NCBI RefSeq assembly: GCF_900105615.1
Contig: NZ_LT630003.1
Coordinates: 248,001 to 312,000 of the forward strand
Reading direction: 5' to 3'
DNA: 64,000 nucleotides
Source of the DNA: Lacrimispora sphenoides JCM 1415
GTDB taxonomy: Bacteria; Bacillota; Clostridia; Lachnospirales; Lachnospiraceae
Shown here: positions 54,028 through 62,735 of the stretch, piece after piece
How the letters are laid out: each line of letters begins with the position of its first letter
How positions within the stretch are numbered: the first letter of the stretch is position 1
Notes under the pieces: generated by a model
Database searches by the model: none
What the model saw: the letters and a program-made list of their open reading frames with translations, nothing else
Told to the model about the DNA's origin: nothing
Position numbers and translations under genes: made by a program

Positions 54028-54497
54028 CCTTAAGTGATAAAGGGGCTGCCGGAGAACGGGAAGATGTAAGCGGCGCAGTCATAAGAGAGATATTGGAGAA
54101 TGCAGGCTTTGAAGTGGTCAGCTATAAACTCCTTGCCGATGAAGGAGAGGACTTAAAAGAGGAACTCATGCGCTTAAGCGATGAGGTGGAATGCGATCTG
54201 GTTCTGACCACCGGTGGGACCGGCTTTTCTCCCAGGGATGTGACTCCGGAGGCCACTCTGGCTGTTGCGGACCGCAATGCACCGGGAATTGCCGAGGCCA
54301 TACGGGCTTACAGCATGACTGTGACCAAGCGGGCCATGTTAAGCAGAGGCGCCAGCGTCATCCGGGGATCGACCCTTATCATCAACCTTCCGGGAAGTCC
54401 TAAGGCGGTGAGAGAGAGTCTGGAATATATTCTGGATACTCTTTTCCATGGTCTGGAAATCCTGTCGGGCCGGGGCGGAGAATGCGCCAGAAAATAA
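54006..54497 (+). CDS. mogA: Molybdopterin adenylyltransferase
   Basis: Activates molybdopterin by adenylylation before molybdenum insertion. The 163-residue product has the MoaB/MogA fold with YRAGIVTLSDKGAAGEREDVS at the start. The MPT-binding TTGGTGFSPRDVTPEAT lies near residue 69 and INLPGSPKAVRESLE near 130. It overlaps the MOSC gene by 22 bp and lies 22 bp before yqeB. MogA and MoaB are close homologues; MogA is preferred because of its Moco operon, but moaB is an alternative symbol. Confidence 0.93.
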   Translation: MYRAGIVTLSDKGAAGEREDVSGAVIREILENAGFEVVSYKLLADEGEDLKEELMRLSDEVECDLVLTTGGTGFSPRDVTPEATLAVADRNAPGIAEAIRAYSMTVTKRAMLSRGASVIRGSTLIINLPGSPKAVRESLEYILDTLFHGLEILSGRGGECARK

Positions 54498-54519
54498 ACC
54501 AAAAGATCAGGAGATTATA

Positions 54520-55332
54520 ATGAAGGTACTAATAAAAGGAGCCGGTGATCTGGCATCAGGCATTGGATGCCGGCTGCAGCGCTGCGGCTTTGAACTGGTC
54601 ATGACGGATATCGCCGTTCCCACTACAGTGCGGCGGACGGTGGCCTTTTCAAGGGCAGTCTATGAGGGAAAGGCAATGGTGGAGGATGTCACCGGAGTTT
54701 TATGCCACAGCCTGGAGGAAATCCATGAGGCCATAGCAGGGGATCAGGTTGCAGTTGTGGTCGATGAGGAATGCAAAATCCGGGAAACCTGGAAGCCGGA
54801 TGTAGTGGTGGATGCTATTATTGCCAAAAAGAATTTGGGAACCAGGATAACGGACGCAGATGTGGTAGTAGGTGTTGGCCCCGGGTTTACGGCAGGACTT
54901 GACTGCCATGTGGTGGTGGAGACAAAAAGAGGCCATAACCTGGGCCGCTGTATCTGGGAAGGAAGCGCGTTTCCCAACACAGGAGTTCCAGGCATGATCG
55001 GCGGTTATGATAAAGAACGAATTATCCGTGCAACGGCTGACGGAACCTTTAAAGGCCATGTCATGATCGGCGATCTGGTGGAAGAAGGCGGCCTGGTGGG
55101 CTATTCAGGCGATGCTCCCATATATGCCCAGGTGGGCGGCGTTGTCAGAGGGCTGCTTCAGGATGGTGTAACAGTGACAAAGGGAATGAAATCAGGAGAT
55201 GTTGATCCCAGAGGAAACGCCCAAAACTGCTACACGATCTCAGACAAGGCGTCCTCCATAGGAGGAGGCGTCCTTGAGGCGATTTTAAGCATGAAGAAGA
55301 AAAAAGGGGCGGCGGAAAAAACAGAAAAGTAA
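54520..55332 (+). CDS. yqeB: YqeB, selenium-dependent molybdenum cofactor biosynthesis protein
   Basis: A 270-residue protein of the EF2563/YqeB family, a marker of the selenium-dependent molybdenum hydroxylase trait. It has a Rossmann-like start (LIKGAGDLASGIGCRL, residues 4-19). A GVGPGFTAGLDCHVVVETKRG segment lies near residue 119, and GGVVRGLLQDGVTVTKGMK lies near 206. Its molecular step is not established; it is assumed to act with YqeC and SelD on cofactor selenation. ATG 54520 follows AGGAG; the upstream extension overlaps mogA and is unlikely. It lies between mogA and a MocA-like gene, so cofactor finishing genes are contiguous. Confidence 0.92.
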   Translation: MKVLIKGAGDLASGIGCRLQRCGFELVMTDIAVPTTVRRTVAFSRAVYEGKAMVEDVTGVLCHSLEEIHEAIAGDQVAVVVDEECKIRETWKPDVVVDAIIAKKNLGTRITDADVVVGVGPGFTAGLDCHVVVETKRGHNLGRCIWEGSAFPNTGVPGMIGGYDKERIIRATADGTFKGHVMIGDLVEEGGLVGYSGDAPIYAQVGGVVRGLLQDGVTVTKGMKSGDVDPRGNAQNCYTISDKASSIGGGVLEAILSMKKKKGAAEKTEK

Positions 55333-55354
55333 TGAAAAGAGGAGGTTTGATGGC

Positions 55355-55930
55355 ATGAAACTGGCACTTATCCTTCTGGCAGCAGGTAACAGCCGCAGAT
55401 TTAACGGCAATAAGCTGCTTCATGAATTCAAGGGGAAACCCATGTACCAATACATTTTAGAGGAAGTGGAAAAGCTTCCGGACGGCATCTTTGACAGGAA
55501 AGTGGTTGTTACCCAGTACCAGGAAATCATGGACTGCTTGAACAATTATGGCTATGAGATAGTGGTAAACGAGGAAAGCAGCCTCGGTATTTCCCATTCC
55601 ATTCATCTGGCGCTGGAAGTGTTAAAAAGTGAAGAAACAGATTATTGCTTTGCGGTCTGCGACCAGCCATATTTAAAGGCAGCTACCATAAGAGATCTGG
55701 TAAATGGCTGGAAAAACAGCGGAAAGGGAATCGGCTGTCTGTGCAACATGGGCGCTTTGGGAAACCCGGCCATCTTTTCCAGAAACTACTTAAAGGAGCT
55801 TCTGAAATTAGAGGGAGATGTGGGAGGAAAGCGGGTTATCCGGAGACATATTGAAGATTTGTACCTTCACGAGGTACCGGATGGCCTGGAACTGGTGGAT
55901 ATTGATGTGCGGAAAAATTCCGAATCCTGA
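55355..55930 (+). CDS. MocA/YgfJ-like molybdenum cofactor nucleotidyltransferase
   Basis: A 191-residue nucleotidyltransferase with the MobA/MocA motif LILLAAGNSRRFNGNKLLHE (residues about 4-23) and a metal-binding aspartate in YCFAVCDQPYL near 95. The MocA group makes the cytosine dinucleotide form (MCD) used by xanthine-dehydrogenase-type enzymes, while MobA makes the guanine form. Placement with xdh-type cofactor genes and sequence style favour MocA/YgfJ. The start follows GAGGAGG. The last helix is complete, and the gene ends shortly before the flavin reductase gene. Confidence 0.85.
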   Translation: MKLALILLAAGNSRRFNGNKLLHEFKGKPMYQYILEEVEKLPDGIFDRKVVVTQYQEIMDCLNNYGYEIVVNEESSLGISHSIHLALEVLKSEETDYCFAVCDQPYLKAATIRDLVNGWKNSGKGIGCLCNMGALGNPAIFSRNYLKELLKLEGDVGGKRVIRRHIEDLYLHEVPDGLELVDIDVRKNSES

Positions 55931-56001
55931 TCTTCAGATAAATTTGTTATATAATATGAGAATATATAATAAACAAATATTAAAAGTATGGAGGTATTAA
56001 T

Positions 56002-56508
56002 ATGTTAAAACCAGTTGATTTAAAGCAAATAACCATGGACCCATTTACAATGATAGGAAAAGAGTGGATGCTGATTTCCGCCGGCAGCGAGGAAAAATTT
56101 AATATGATGACAGCCAGCTGGGGAGGGCTTGGAATCATGTGGAATAAGAGCGTATCTACCATTGTGCTCCGTCCCCAGAGATATACCCTGGAATTTATTG
56201 ACCAGAGCGAGTATTACGCCCTTAGCTTTTTCGGTGATAATTGCAGAACCGCTTTAAATTACTGCGGCGCCCATTCCGGACGTGACGTGGATAAGGAGAA
56301 AGAGACTGGACTTACCCCTGTCTTTGATGCAGAGGCACCTTATTTTTCAGAAGCAAGACTGGTACTTATCTGCCGCAAGCTTTATAAGCAGAGGATCGAT
56401 CCCACTGGTTTTTTTGATCAAACCATTGATAAGCAAAATTATCCGCAAAAGGATTACCACGATACGATCATAGGAGAAATCGTAAAAGTATTAAAGGCAG
56501 ATGAATAG
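56002..56508 (+). CDS. Flavin reductase-like domain protein
   Basis: A 168-residue FMN-binding split-barrel protein of the flavin reductase-like family (MLISAGSEEKFNMMTASWGGLG near residue 16, TIVLRPQRYTLEFI near 52, YALSFFGDNCRTALNYCGAHSG near 72). Family members reduce flavins or act as FMN proteins. It lies 71 bp after the MocA-like gene and ends at a strong terminator, so it may be the last gene of the ssnA-hyuA-moa transcript. A role in electron supply to YgfK or Xdh is a guess. It starts behind GGAGG. Confidence 0.88.
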   Translation: MLKPVDLKQITMDPFTMIGKEWMLISAGSEEKFNMMTASWGGLGIMWNKSVSTIVLRPQRYTLEFIDQSEYYALSFFGDNCRTALNYCGAHSGRDVDKEKETGLTPVFDAEAPYFSEARLVLICRKLYKQRIDPTGFFDQTIDKQNYPQKDYHDTIIGEIVKVLKADE

Positions 56509-56545
56509 GCCGATTTGGTAAATAAAATACTGTTATAGTTATAAA

Positions 56546-56575
56546 AAGGAGGGTGCCGCTTACCCTTCTTTTTTT
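56546..56575 (+). terminator. Strong terminator ending the molybdenum/selenium operon
   Basis: Stem AAGGAGGGT (56546-56554) / ACCCTTCTT (56562-56570) with loop GCCGCTT and a following run of T. A textbook Rho-independent terminator, and the first such after ssnA, so the genes from 43.7 to 56.5 kb could be one long transcript. Confidence 0.88.
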
Positions 56576-56667
56576 CTTGTGCATGGTCATTATTAAGATG
56601 AAAAAACTGGTAAAATGTTTCTTATGGAATTAAAATAGTGTATAATACCATTTAAAGGGGGAGTAGT

Positions 56668-58347
56668 ATGATTAAATGGTTAAAGGGCAAAATGAGTGAT
56701 TTTAAGCGAAAAAAAGATCCTTTAAAACAGGAAAGAATTAAAATCTGCTTCATGTATTTGATTTTTGGTTTTGTCTGGATTTATTTTTCCGACAGAATCG
56801 TGAACCGGCTCGTTTACAATCCTTCTGTAAGGATGGTGATTCATACTTATAAGGGGATGGTGTATGTTTTGTTTACCGCCTCTGTTCTCTACTATTTAAT
56901 TTCCAATCTTTTAAGAAAGGTGGAACAGGCTGACCAAAAGTTAAGGGTAAGCGAAGAGAAATATAAGGCTGTCATAAACCAGATGCAGTTTGGCATGGCA
57001 TTGTATGAGGGGGCCTCCGGCGAAGATCTATTTAAGTACAGGCTGGTGGACTCTAATCACAGCTATGAGATACTGACCGGATTAAAGAAAGAAGAGATAA
57101 TAGGAAAATATTTTTTCCAAATACATGAAGATATGGCACCGGAAAACTTGGAAAAGCTGATCCGGACCATTAAAACAGGAGAATCAACCAGCTACGAACA
57201 GTTTCAGAAGAATACATATTATTACTACGAGGTCCTGGCGTCCCGGCCAAAGGAAAACCAGCTGGCTATTATCTTAAATGATATTACCAAAAGCAAACAG
57301 GCGGAGGATCGGCTGCATTATTTAAGCTATCATGACCAGCTGACTGGATTATACAACAGAAGATTTTTTGAAGAACAGCTGCTGCAGCTGAATTCCCGGA
57401 TCTATTATCCGTTAATTATTACCATGGCTGATATCAATGGGTTAAAGCTTATGAACGATTCCTTTGGACACACAGCGGGAGATATCTATATTCAAAAAGT
57501 GGCCGAAGTATTAAGAGAGGGCTTCAGGGAAAAAGACATCATAAGCCGTCTGGGAGGTGATGAATTCATTATACTGTCTCCCAATACCGATACAGCGGAA
57601 ATTAAAGAATTGATCGGCAGGATCAATGAACGGACAAAACATGAAGCTGTTAATAAGGTCACTCTTTCCGTTTCCTTTGGATACAGTGTAAAATACAGGG
57701 AGGAAGAATCCATACTGGAGGTGCTCAGAAAAGCTGAGGATTTTATGTATAAAAAAAAGCTGCTGATTAGTGCGGGAATTAGGGGAAAGACCATATATAC
57801 GGTTATGGCGGCCCTTCATGAGAAAAATCCGAGGGAAGAACAGCATTCCCTCCGCGTGTCAGAGCTGTGCGAAAAGATGGGGACAGCCCTCGGACTGCAG
57901 GAAGATGAAGTAAAAGAGTTAAAGACCGTTGGATTGCTCCATGATATCGGCAAGGTGGCAATTGAAGAAGGGATATTGAATAAAAATGGAAAGCTGGTGG
58001 ATCAGGAGTGGGTGGAAATTAAAAAGCACCCGGAAATCGGATACCGCATTTTAAGCTCGGTCAATGAGCTGTCAGAGATGGCGGGTTACGTTCTGGCACA
58101 CCATGAACGGTGGGATGGAAATGGCTATCCAAAGGGGCTTAAAGGGAATGAAATACCGGTCCAGTCCAGGATCATTGCCATTGCAGATGCATACGATGCT
58201 ATGATCAGTGAAAGAAGCTACCGCCATGCATTACCCAAGGAATATGCGATCAGTGAGCTGGTTAAGGGAGCCGGTACGCAGTTTTGCAGGGAATACGTCC
58301 ATGTATTTATCGATAAGGTCGTTTATGACGTAAAAGTCAGCGTTTAG
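56668..58347 (+). CDS. PAS-GGDEF-HD-GYP signalling protein
   Basis: A 559-residue membrane protein for cyclic di-GMP turnover. Two N-terminal membrane helices (about residues 27-45 and 67-90) are followed by a PAS sensor (about 98-215). Next comes a diguanylate cyclase domain with intact RLGGDEFIIL near 295, and an HD-GYP phosphodiesterase with HDIGK near 425 and HHERWDGNGYPKGLKG near 477. Both catalytic signatures are complete, so it may both make and degrade c-di-GMP. It has an upstream TATAAT (56641-56646), GGGGGAG ribosome site and a downstream terminator. It is monocistronic, and the input signal is unknown. Confidence 0.94.
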   Translation: MIKWLKGKMSDFKRKKDPLKQERIKICFMYLIFGFVWIYFSDRIVNRLVYNPSVRMVIHTYKGMVYVLFTASVLYYLISNLLRKVEQADQKLRVSEEKYKAVINQMQFGMALYEGASGEDLFKYRLVDSNHSYEILTGLKKEEIIGKYFFQIHEDMAPENLEKLIRTIKTGESTSYEQFQKNTYYYYEVLASRPKENQLAIILNDITKSKQAEDRLHYLSYHDQLTGLYNRRFFEEQLLQLNSRIYYPLIITMADINGLKLMNDSFGHTAGDIYIQKVAEVLREGFREKDIISRLGGDEFIILSPNTDTAEIKELIGRINERTKHEAVNKVTLSVSFGYSVKYREEESILEVLRKAEDFMYKKKLLISAGIRGKTIYTVMAALHEKNPREEQHSLRVSELCEKMGTALGLQEDEVKELKTVGLLHDIGKVAIEEGILNKNGKLVDQEWVEIKKHPEIGYRILSSVNELSEMAGYVLAHHERWDGNGYPKGLKGNEIPVQSRIIAIADAYDAMISERSYRHALPKEYAISELVKGAGTQFCREYVHVFIDKVVYDVKVSV

Positions 58348-58365
58348 AATAAAGAGGATTTTAAG

Positions 58366-58396
58366 AAGGCTCGTCCCAAAAAGGGACGGCCTTTTT
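58366..58396 (+). terminator. Terminator after the GGDEF/HD-GYP gene
   Basis: AAGGC-CGTCCC (58366-58377) / GGGACG-GCCTT (58383-58393) with loop AAAAA and a following T-run to 58396. Confidence 0.88.
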
Positions 58397-58506
58397 CTGT
58401 TTAATTCCATAAATTATAAAACATACTTTTTCTGACTATGTTTCCTGATATTTGGAAACCCTATGTTTAGAAACAGCAATGATGAAAGAAAGGGACGAGA
58501 TCCATC

Positions 58507-59436
58507 ATGGAGATGAAAGATCTTAATAAAATCATAAAAACCAGAATGGTCAGGTTAAGGCATGCGTTTTTTGAGGGATGGTATTTTAAACATCAGAATG
58601 CAGATACGGTCTTAGCCTTTATTCCCGGCCATAGTGTAGACGAAAAGGGAGTGAAGCACCCGTTTTTGCAGATCATATGGAATGAAAACTCTTATTCTCT
58701 GGACTTTGAAGAGGAGGATTATCTGGTTGACAGAAAGAGCAAAAGGATCATTCTTGGAAATAATATCTTTTCCTTGACCGGCGTTAAGGTGGATATCCAG
58801 TCAAAGGATATTTCCATTCAGGGAATGATCCGTTACGGATCCTTAAGTCCCATCGAATATACCATCATGGGCCCCTTTCAATGGATTCCCTTTATGGAAT
58901 GCAGGCATGAGATCATCAGCATGTCCCACTCCCTGAAAGGAAGCCTTACCGTCAATGGAAAGGTCCTGGATTTTGACGGGGAAAAGGGATATATAGAGGG
59001 AGACAGGGGAAGATCCTTTCCAAGGGACTATTTATGGCTTCAGTGCAACCGGTTTTCACAGGAGGCATCAGTCATGGTTTCCATTGCCCACATTCCTTTT
59101 ATCGGACACAGCTTTCAGGGCTGTATCTGTGTCATCCAGTATAAAGGACAGGAATACCGCTTTGCCACCTATCTGGGAGTCAAGATGGTATGCAAAAGGG
59201 AAACTGCGGTCATATTAAAGCAGGGCCAATACACATTTAAAATATTTTTAACAAACCGGAACAGGATAAAGAAACCAGGGTTTTCCCACAGGCTTTTGGC
59301 TCCGGATATGGGAAATATGGTGCGTTTTATAAAAGAGGAGCATTTATTGCTGGCAAGGTTTTTGCTGTATAAAGAGGAGGAACTGATATTTGATTTAACA
59401 AGTGACCATGTAAGCTTCGAGTATGTTGATAGATAG
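58507..59436 (+). CDS. Tocopherol cyclase-like protein
   Basis: A 309-residue protein resembling the tocopherol-cyclase family: an early EGWYFKHQNADTVLAFIPG and the signature EGDRGRSFPRDYLWLQCN near residue 158. In plants and cyanobacteria this fold closes the chroman ring of tocopherol, but Clostridia make no tocopherol. The bacterial members are therefore of unknown function, perhaps lipocalin-like lipid handling. It is probably transcribed alone; it lies after a terminator and 101 bp before the C_GCAxxG_C_C gene. Identification of the family is fairly firm, but the enzymatic name should not be taken literally. Confidence 0.8.
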   Translation: MEMKDLNKIIKTRMVRLRHAFFEGWYFKHQNADTVLAFIPGHSVDEKGVKHPFLQIIWNENSYSLDFEEEDYLVDRKSKRIILGNNIFSLTGVKVDIQSKDISIQGMIRYGSLSPIEYTIMGPFQWIPFMECRHEIISMSHSLKGSLTVNGKVLDFDGEKGYIEGDRGRSFPRDYLWLQCNRFSQEASVMVSIAHIPFIGHSFQGCICVIQYKGQEYRFATYLGVKMVCKRETAVILKQGQYTFKIFLTNRNRIKKPGFSHRLLAPDMGNMVRFIKEEHLLLARFLLYKEEELIFDLTSDHVSFEYVDR

Positions 59437-59537
59437 TTTCTATAAGTACGGCTTATTTATAGAGTTTATGAATTGGACGTAAGCCTTAAATCTTAATAGA
59501 ATATAAGTATCAATATACATGCAGGAGGATACAAGAG

Positions 59538-60038
59538 ATGAATGTGAAACAGGCGGTTAGTGTGAAGAAGATCGGAGATGATGCGGAAGCTCTGTTTCGG
59601 GGAGGATTTTTTTGCTCAGAGGCAGTCGTAAGTTCCATGAGATCTAACTTTGAACTGGATTTACCGGAGGAAATCATAGCCATGGCATCCGGCTTCCCTG
59701 TTGGAATCGGTCGATCCAAGTGTCTGTGCGGGGCGGTTTCCGGCGGAGTAATGGCTCTTGGCATATTCTTTGGGCGGACAAAGCAGGGAGATCCCAAGGT
59801 AGAAAAGAACTTAGAAGTGTCAAAGGAGCTACACGACTGGTTTAAGGAAAGCAACGGGAAGAATGCACTATGCTGCCGGATCCTGACCAAAGAGTTTGAT
59901 ATGGGAAAAGGAGAGCACAAGGAACAGTGCATCCGTTTCACAGGAATGGTAGCTAAAAAAGTGGCTGAGATCGTGGTTCGGGAATACGGCCTTACGAATA
60001 CCGATGAGACAGGGTCTGCGGAGGAATGTCATGATTAA
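59538..60038 (+). CDS. C_GCAxxG_C_C family redox-type protein
   Basis: A 166-residue protein with the cysteine pattern of the C_GCAxxG_C_C family: FFCSEAV near residue 33, CLCGAVSGGVMALG near 61, NALCCRIL near 110 and EQCIRFTGMVAKK near 130. Such proteins are predicted to be redox-active or metal-binding and are frequent in anaerobes near oxidoreductases, but no reaction is known. It is preceded by AGGAGG and overlaps the TDT transporter gene by eight bases, so the two are coupled. An anion or sulfur-compound theme with the transporter is possible. Confidence 0.88.
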   Translation: MNVKQAVSVKKIGDDAEALFRGGFFCSEAVVSSMRSNFELDLPEEIIAMASGFPVGIGRSKCLCGAVSGGVMALGIFFGRTKQGDPKVEKNLEVSKELHDWFKESNGKNALCCRILTKEFDMGKGEHKEQCIRFTGMVAKKVAEIVVREYGLTNTDETGSAEECHD

Positions 60039-60936
60039 AAAGGTTCCCATTCCCATGGCAGGGCTTTCCCTTGGGTTTGCGGCCCTGGGAAATCTCCTTC
60101 AAAGCTATTCAGAATCCATCCGCCTGGTATGCGGAAGCCTCTCCGCTGTATTGGCGATTTTATTTTTGTGTAAATGCGTGTTTCATTTTGATATGGTAAA
60201 AGAGGATATGAAAAATCCGGTGATGGCAAGCGTATCAGGGACCTTTTCCATGGCAGTAATTCTGTTATCTGTTTATGCAAAGCCTTTTATTGGAGGCAGT
60301 GCGGTCTATATCTGGTATTTTGGAATTGCTCTGCACGTTCTGCTCATGTTGTATTTTACGGCACGTTTTCTATACAAGCTGAATATGAAAACCGTATTTG
60401 CCAGCTATTACATCGTGTATGTGGGAATTGTGACAGCCAGTGTTACGGCTCCGGCATTTGGGCACACTGGACTGGGAACCGGCATTTTCTGGTTTGGCCT
60501 GATCTGGTGTTTCATTTTACTGGCCCTTGTGACGGCCCGGTATGTAAAATACAAAGAAATTGCAGAACCGGCAAGGCCGCTTTTTTGCATCTATACGGCT
60601 CCGGTGAGCCTGTGCCTGGCTGGATACCTTCAGTCTGTAGAAGCCAAATCCATGGCAATGGTTTTCTTTCTCATGGTAATGGCAGGAATATTATATATAA
60701 CTGTGCTGGTTTATCTGCCAAGGTTTCTTGCACTGCCTTTTTATCCAAGCTATGCAGCCTTTACATTCCCGGTGGTGATCAGTGCCATTGCAATGAAGAT
60801 GTCAACAGCGTTTCTGTCAAAAATGGGATATGCCGTAGGATTTTTACCTGTCATAGTGCTTGCTGAAACCGTTATTGCAGTCTGTTTGGTGGTTTATGTA
60901 TTCATTCGTTATATGAAGTTTTTATTTAGCAGATAA
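60031..60936 (+). CDS. TDT family transporter (TehA-like)
   Basis: A 301-residue membrane protein of the tellurite-resistance/dicarboxylate transporter family. Ten hydrophobic helices are visible, beginning VPIPMAGLSLGFAALGNLL, with YFGIALHVLLMLYFTARFL in the middle. Members move anions such as malate, sulfite or chloride, or give tellurite resistance. The ATG at 60031 lies within the end of the preceding gene behind GGAGG; an earlier Met nine codons upstream is unlikely. Substrate is unknown, and coupling with a Cys-rich redox protein is the only hint. Confidence 0.88.
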   Translation: MIKKVPIPMAGLSLGFAALGNLLQSYSESIRLVCGSLSAVLAILFLCKCVFHFDMVKEDMKNPVMASVSGTFSMAVILLSVYAKPFIGGSAVYIWYFGIALHVLLMLYFTARFLYKLNMKTVFASYYIVYVGIVTASVTAPAFGHTGLGTGIFWFGLIWCFILLALVTARYVKYKEIAEPARPLFCIYTAPVSLCLAGYLQSVEAKSMAMVFFLMVMAGILYITVLVYLPRFLALPFYPSYAAFTFPVVISAIAMKMSTAFLSKMGYAVGFLPVIVLAETVIAVCLVVYVFIRYMKFLFSR

Positions 60937-60949
60937 GCAGCCAATGTTA

Positions 60950-60978
60950 TTGACATTTGATTCTTGTCTCCATGATAT
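60950..60978 (+). promoter_or_regulatory. Promoter of gapN
   Basis: TTGACA (60950-60955), 17-bp spacer, TGATAT (60973-60978). The start near 60985 lies 41 bp before the gapN ATG. An in-frame ATG at 60957 falls within the promoter and is not used. Confidence 0.7.
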
Positions 60979-61025
60979 ATTACATACAAATAGAAATTGC
61001 AAAGGTATGGAAAGGAGAAGATAAT

Positions 61026-62480
61026 ATGTCTGAATTATGTAATGAAAAGCATACTTATGGAAATTTAATCAATGGCAGGTGGGTGGAATCCGCATCAGGG
61101 AATGTCATTACCATAACATCCCCTGCAGACGGTTCTTTTATCGGTGAGATACAGGCAGTAAGCAGAGAAGAGGTCGATGAGGTCATCCGTTATTCCAAAG
61201 AAGGTCTTTCTTTGTGGGCCGGTGTTCCGATATTTGAAAAGGCACAGATCCTGTACAATGCTGCAGAGCTTTTGGAGGAAAGGGCGGAAGAGATAGCGGA
61301 TATTCTGATGATGGAGATTGCAAAAGACAGGAAATCTTCTGTATCAGAAGTGAAGCGGACCGCAGATTTTCTCCGGTTTACGGCAGATGCAGGAAAAAGT
61401 CTGGAAGGAATCGCAGTAAGCGGGGAGAATTTTCCGGGTGGTTCCCGAAATAAAATATCCTATGTTAGAAGGGTTCCGCTAGGTACAGTATTAGCCATAT
61501 CACCCTTTAATTACCCCATTAATCTATCCGCCTCCAAGATTGCACCGGCGCTGATGGGGGGCAATACGGTAATATTAAAACCGGCGACCCAGGGGGCCAT
61601 CAGCGCCCTTCATCTTGTAAACGCATTGCAGGATGCCGGACTGCCGGGGGGAGTACTGCAGACAGTTACCGGAAAAGGCAGTGAGATCGGTGACTATATC
61701 GTAACTCATGAAAACATTAATTTTATTAATTTTACAGGAAGTACGGAAGTAGGCAGGCATTTATCTAAGATATCCTGCATGACCCCTCTGTTGCTGGAAC
61801 TAGGCGGCAAGGATGCGGCTCTTGTACTGGAAGATGCAGATTTAAAATATGCGGCAAGTAATATTGTAGAAGGTGCTTTTTCTTATTCCGGCCAGCGCTG
61901 TACAGCAGTGAAGCGTATTATTACCACAGATAAGGTAGCGGATCAGCTGGTAGATATGCTGAAAACAGGAATTGAAAAACTAACGGTGGGAGATCCCAGG
62001 GAGAATGTGGTGGTCACTCCTCTGATCGATCAGAAATCTGCTGATTTTGCAGAATTCTTAATTCAGGATGCCATTGCAAAAGGTGCAGAACTTATTGTAG
62101 GAAATAAGAGAGAAGGAAATTTAGTCTATCCTACTTTACTGGATAAAGTTACCGTGGATATGGAGATTGCATGGAAAGAACCGTTTTCACCCATTCTTCC
62201 TATTATCCGGGTTAAAGATATGGATGAAGCGGTAGAGATTGCTAACCGCTCAGAATATGGCTTACAATCTTCCGTATTTACCAAAGATATTAATAAAGCC
62301 TTTCGTATTGCTGAAAAGTTAGAAGTGGGAACTGTTCAGATTAACAATAAAACAGAAAGAGGCCCGGATCACTTCCCATTTTTGGGAGTAAAAGCTTCCG
62401 GTATGGGTACCCAGGGAGTAAGGTATTCCATAGAAGCAATGACAAGGCCAAAAGCAATCACCATTAATTTAACAGAATAA
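61026..62480 (+). CDS. gapN: NADP-dependent glyceraldehyde-3-phosphate dehydrogenase
   Basis: Non-phosphorylating oxidation of glyceraldehyde 3-phosphate to 3-phosphoglycerate with NADPH formation. The 484-residue aldehyde-dehydrogenase-fold protein has the Rossmann segment FINFTGSTEVGRHLS (about residues 234-248), the catalytic Glu in LLELGGKDAALV near 258, and the active cysteine in SGQRCTAVKRI near 291. The motif style (GQRCTAVKR, KTERGPDHFPFLG near 440) is that of GapN rather than general ALDH. It starts behind AAAGGAG. It is monocistronic with promoter and terminator, and supplies NADPH in fermentative Clostridia. Confidence 0.93.
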   Translation: MSELCNEKHTYGNLINGRWVESASGNVITITSPADGSFIGEIQAVSREEVDEVIRYSKEGLSLWAGVPIFEKAQILYNAAELLEERAEEIADILMMEIAKDRKSSVSEVKRTADFLRFTADAGKSLEGIAVSGENFPGGSRNKISYVRRVPLGTVLAISPFNYPINLSASKIAPALMGGNTVILKPATQGAISALHLVNALQDAGLPGGVLQTVTGKGSEIGDYIVTHENINFINFTGSTEVGRHLSKISCMTPLLLELGGKDAALVLEDADLKYAASNIVEGAFSYSGQRCTAVKRIITTDKVADQLVDMLKTGIEKLTVGDPRENVVVTPLIDQKSADFAEFLIQDAIAKGAELIVGNKREGNLVYPTLLDKVTVDMEIAWKEPFSPILPIIRVKDMDEAVEIANRSEYGLQSSVFTKDINKAFRIAEKLEVGTVQINNKTERGPDHFPFLGVKASGMGTQGVRYSIEAMTRPKAITINLTE

Positions 62481-62512
62481 CTGGAATCAGGCTGTCAGTC
62501 AGGCAAAGTGTG

Positions 62513-62544
62513 AAACCCGCCCTCTTGTATGGAGCGGGTTTTTT
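62513..62544 (+). terminator. Terminator after gapN
   Basis: AAACCCGC (62513-62520) / GCGGGTTT (62534-62541) with a 13-nt loop, followed by TTT. It is clearly Rho-independent. The remaining spacer to 62735 shows no gene. Confidence 0.88.
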
Positions 62545-62735
62545 GCAATATAGCTTTAGACGGTTGGGAAGGGGCAGCGTCAAGTCAATAACGTAGTTGC
62601 CTGAACAAAGGAATCTGAAGCAAGTAAGTGTGTATGGTTAAATTAAGGTGAAAAAGTAATTCCTGCCAAACCTTTGCTTATAAGAGGGGAGAAAGAGGGG
62701 AAGATAAGGACAGGACGGTTTTTAGGAGTAATGCG

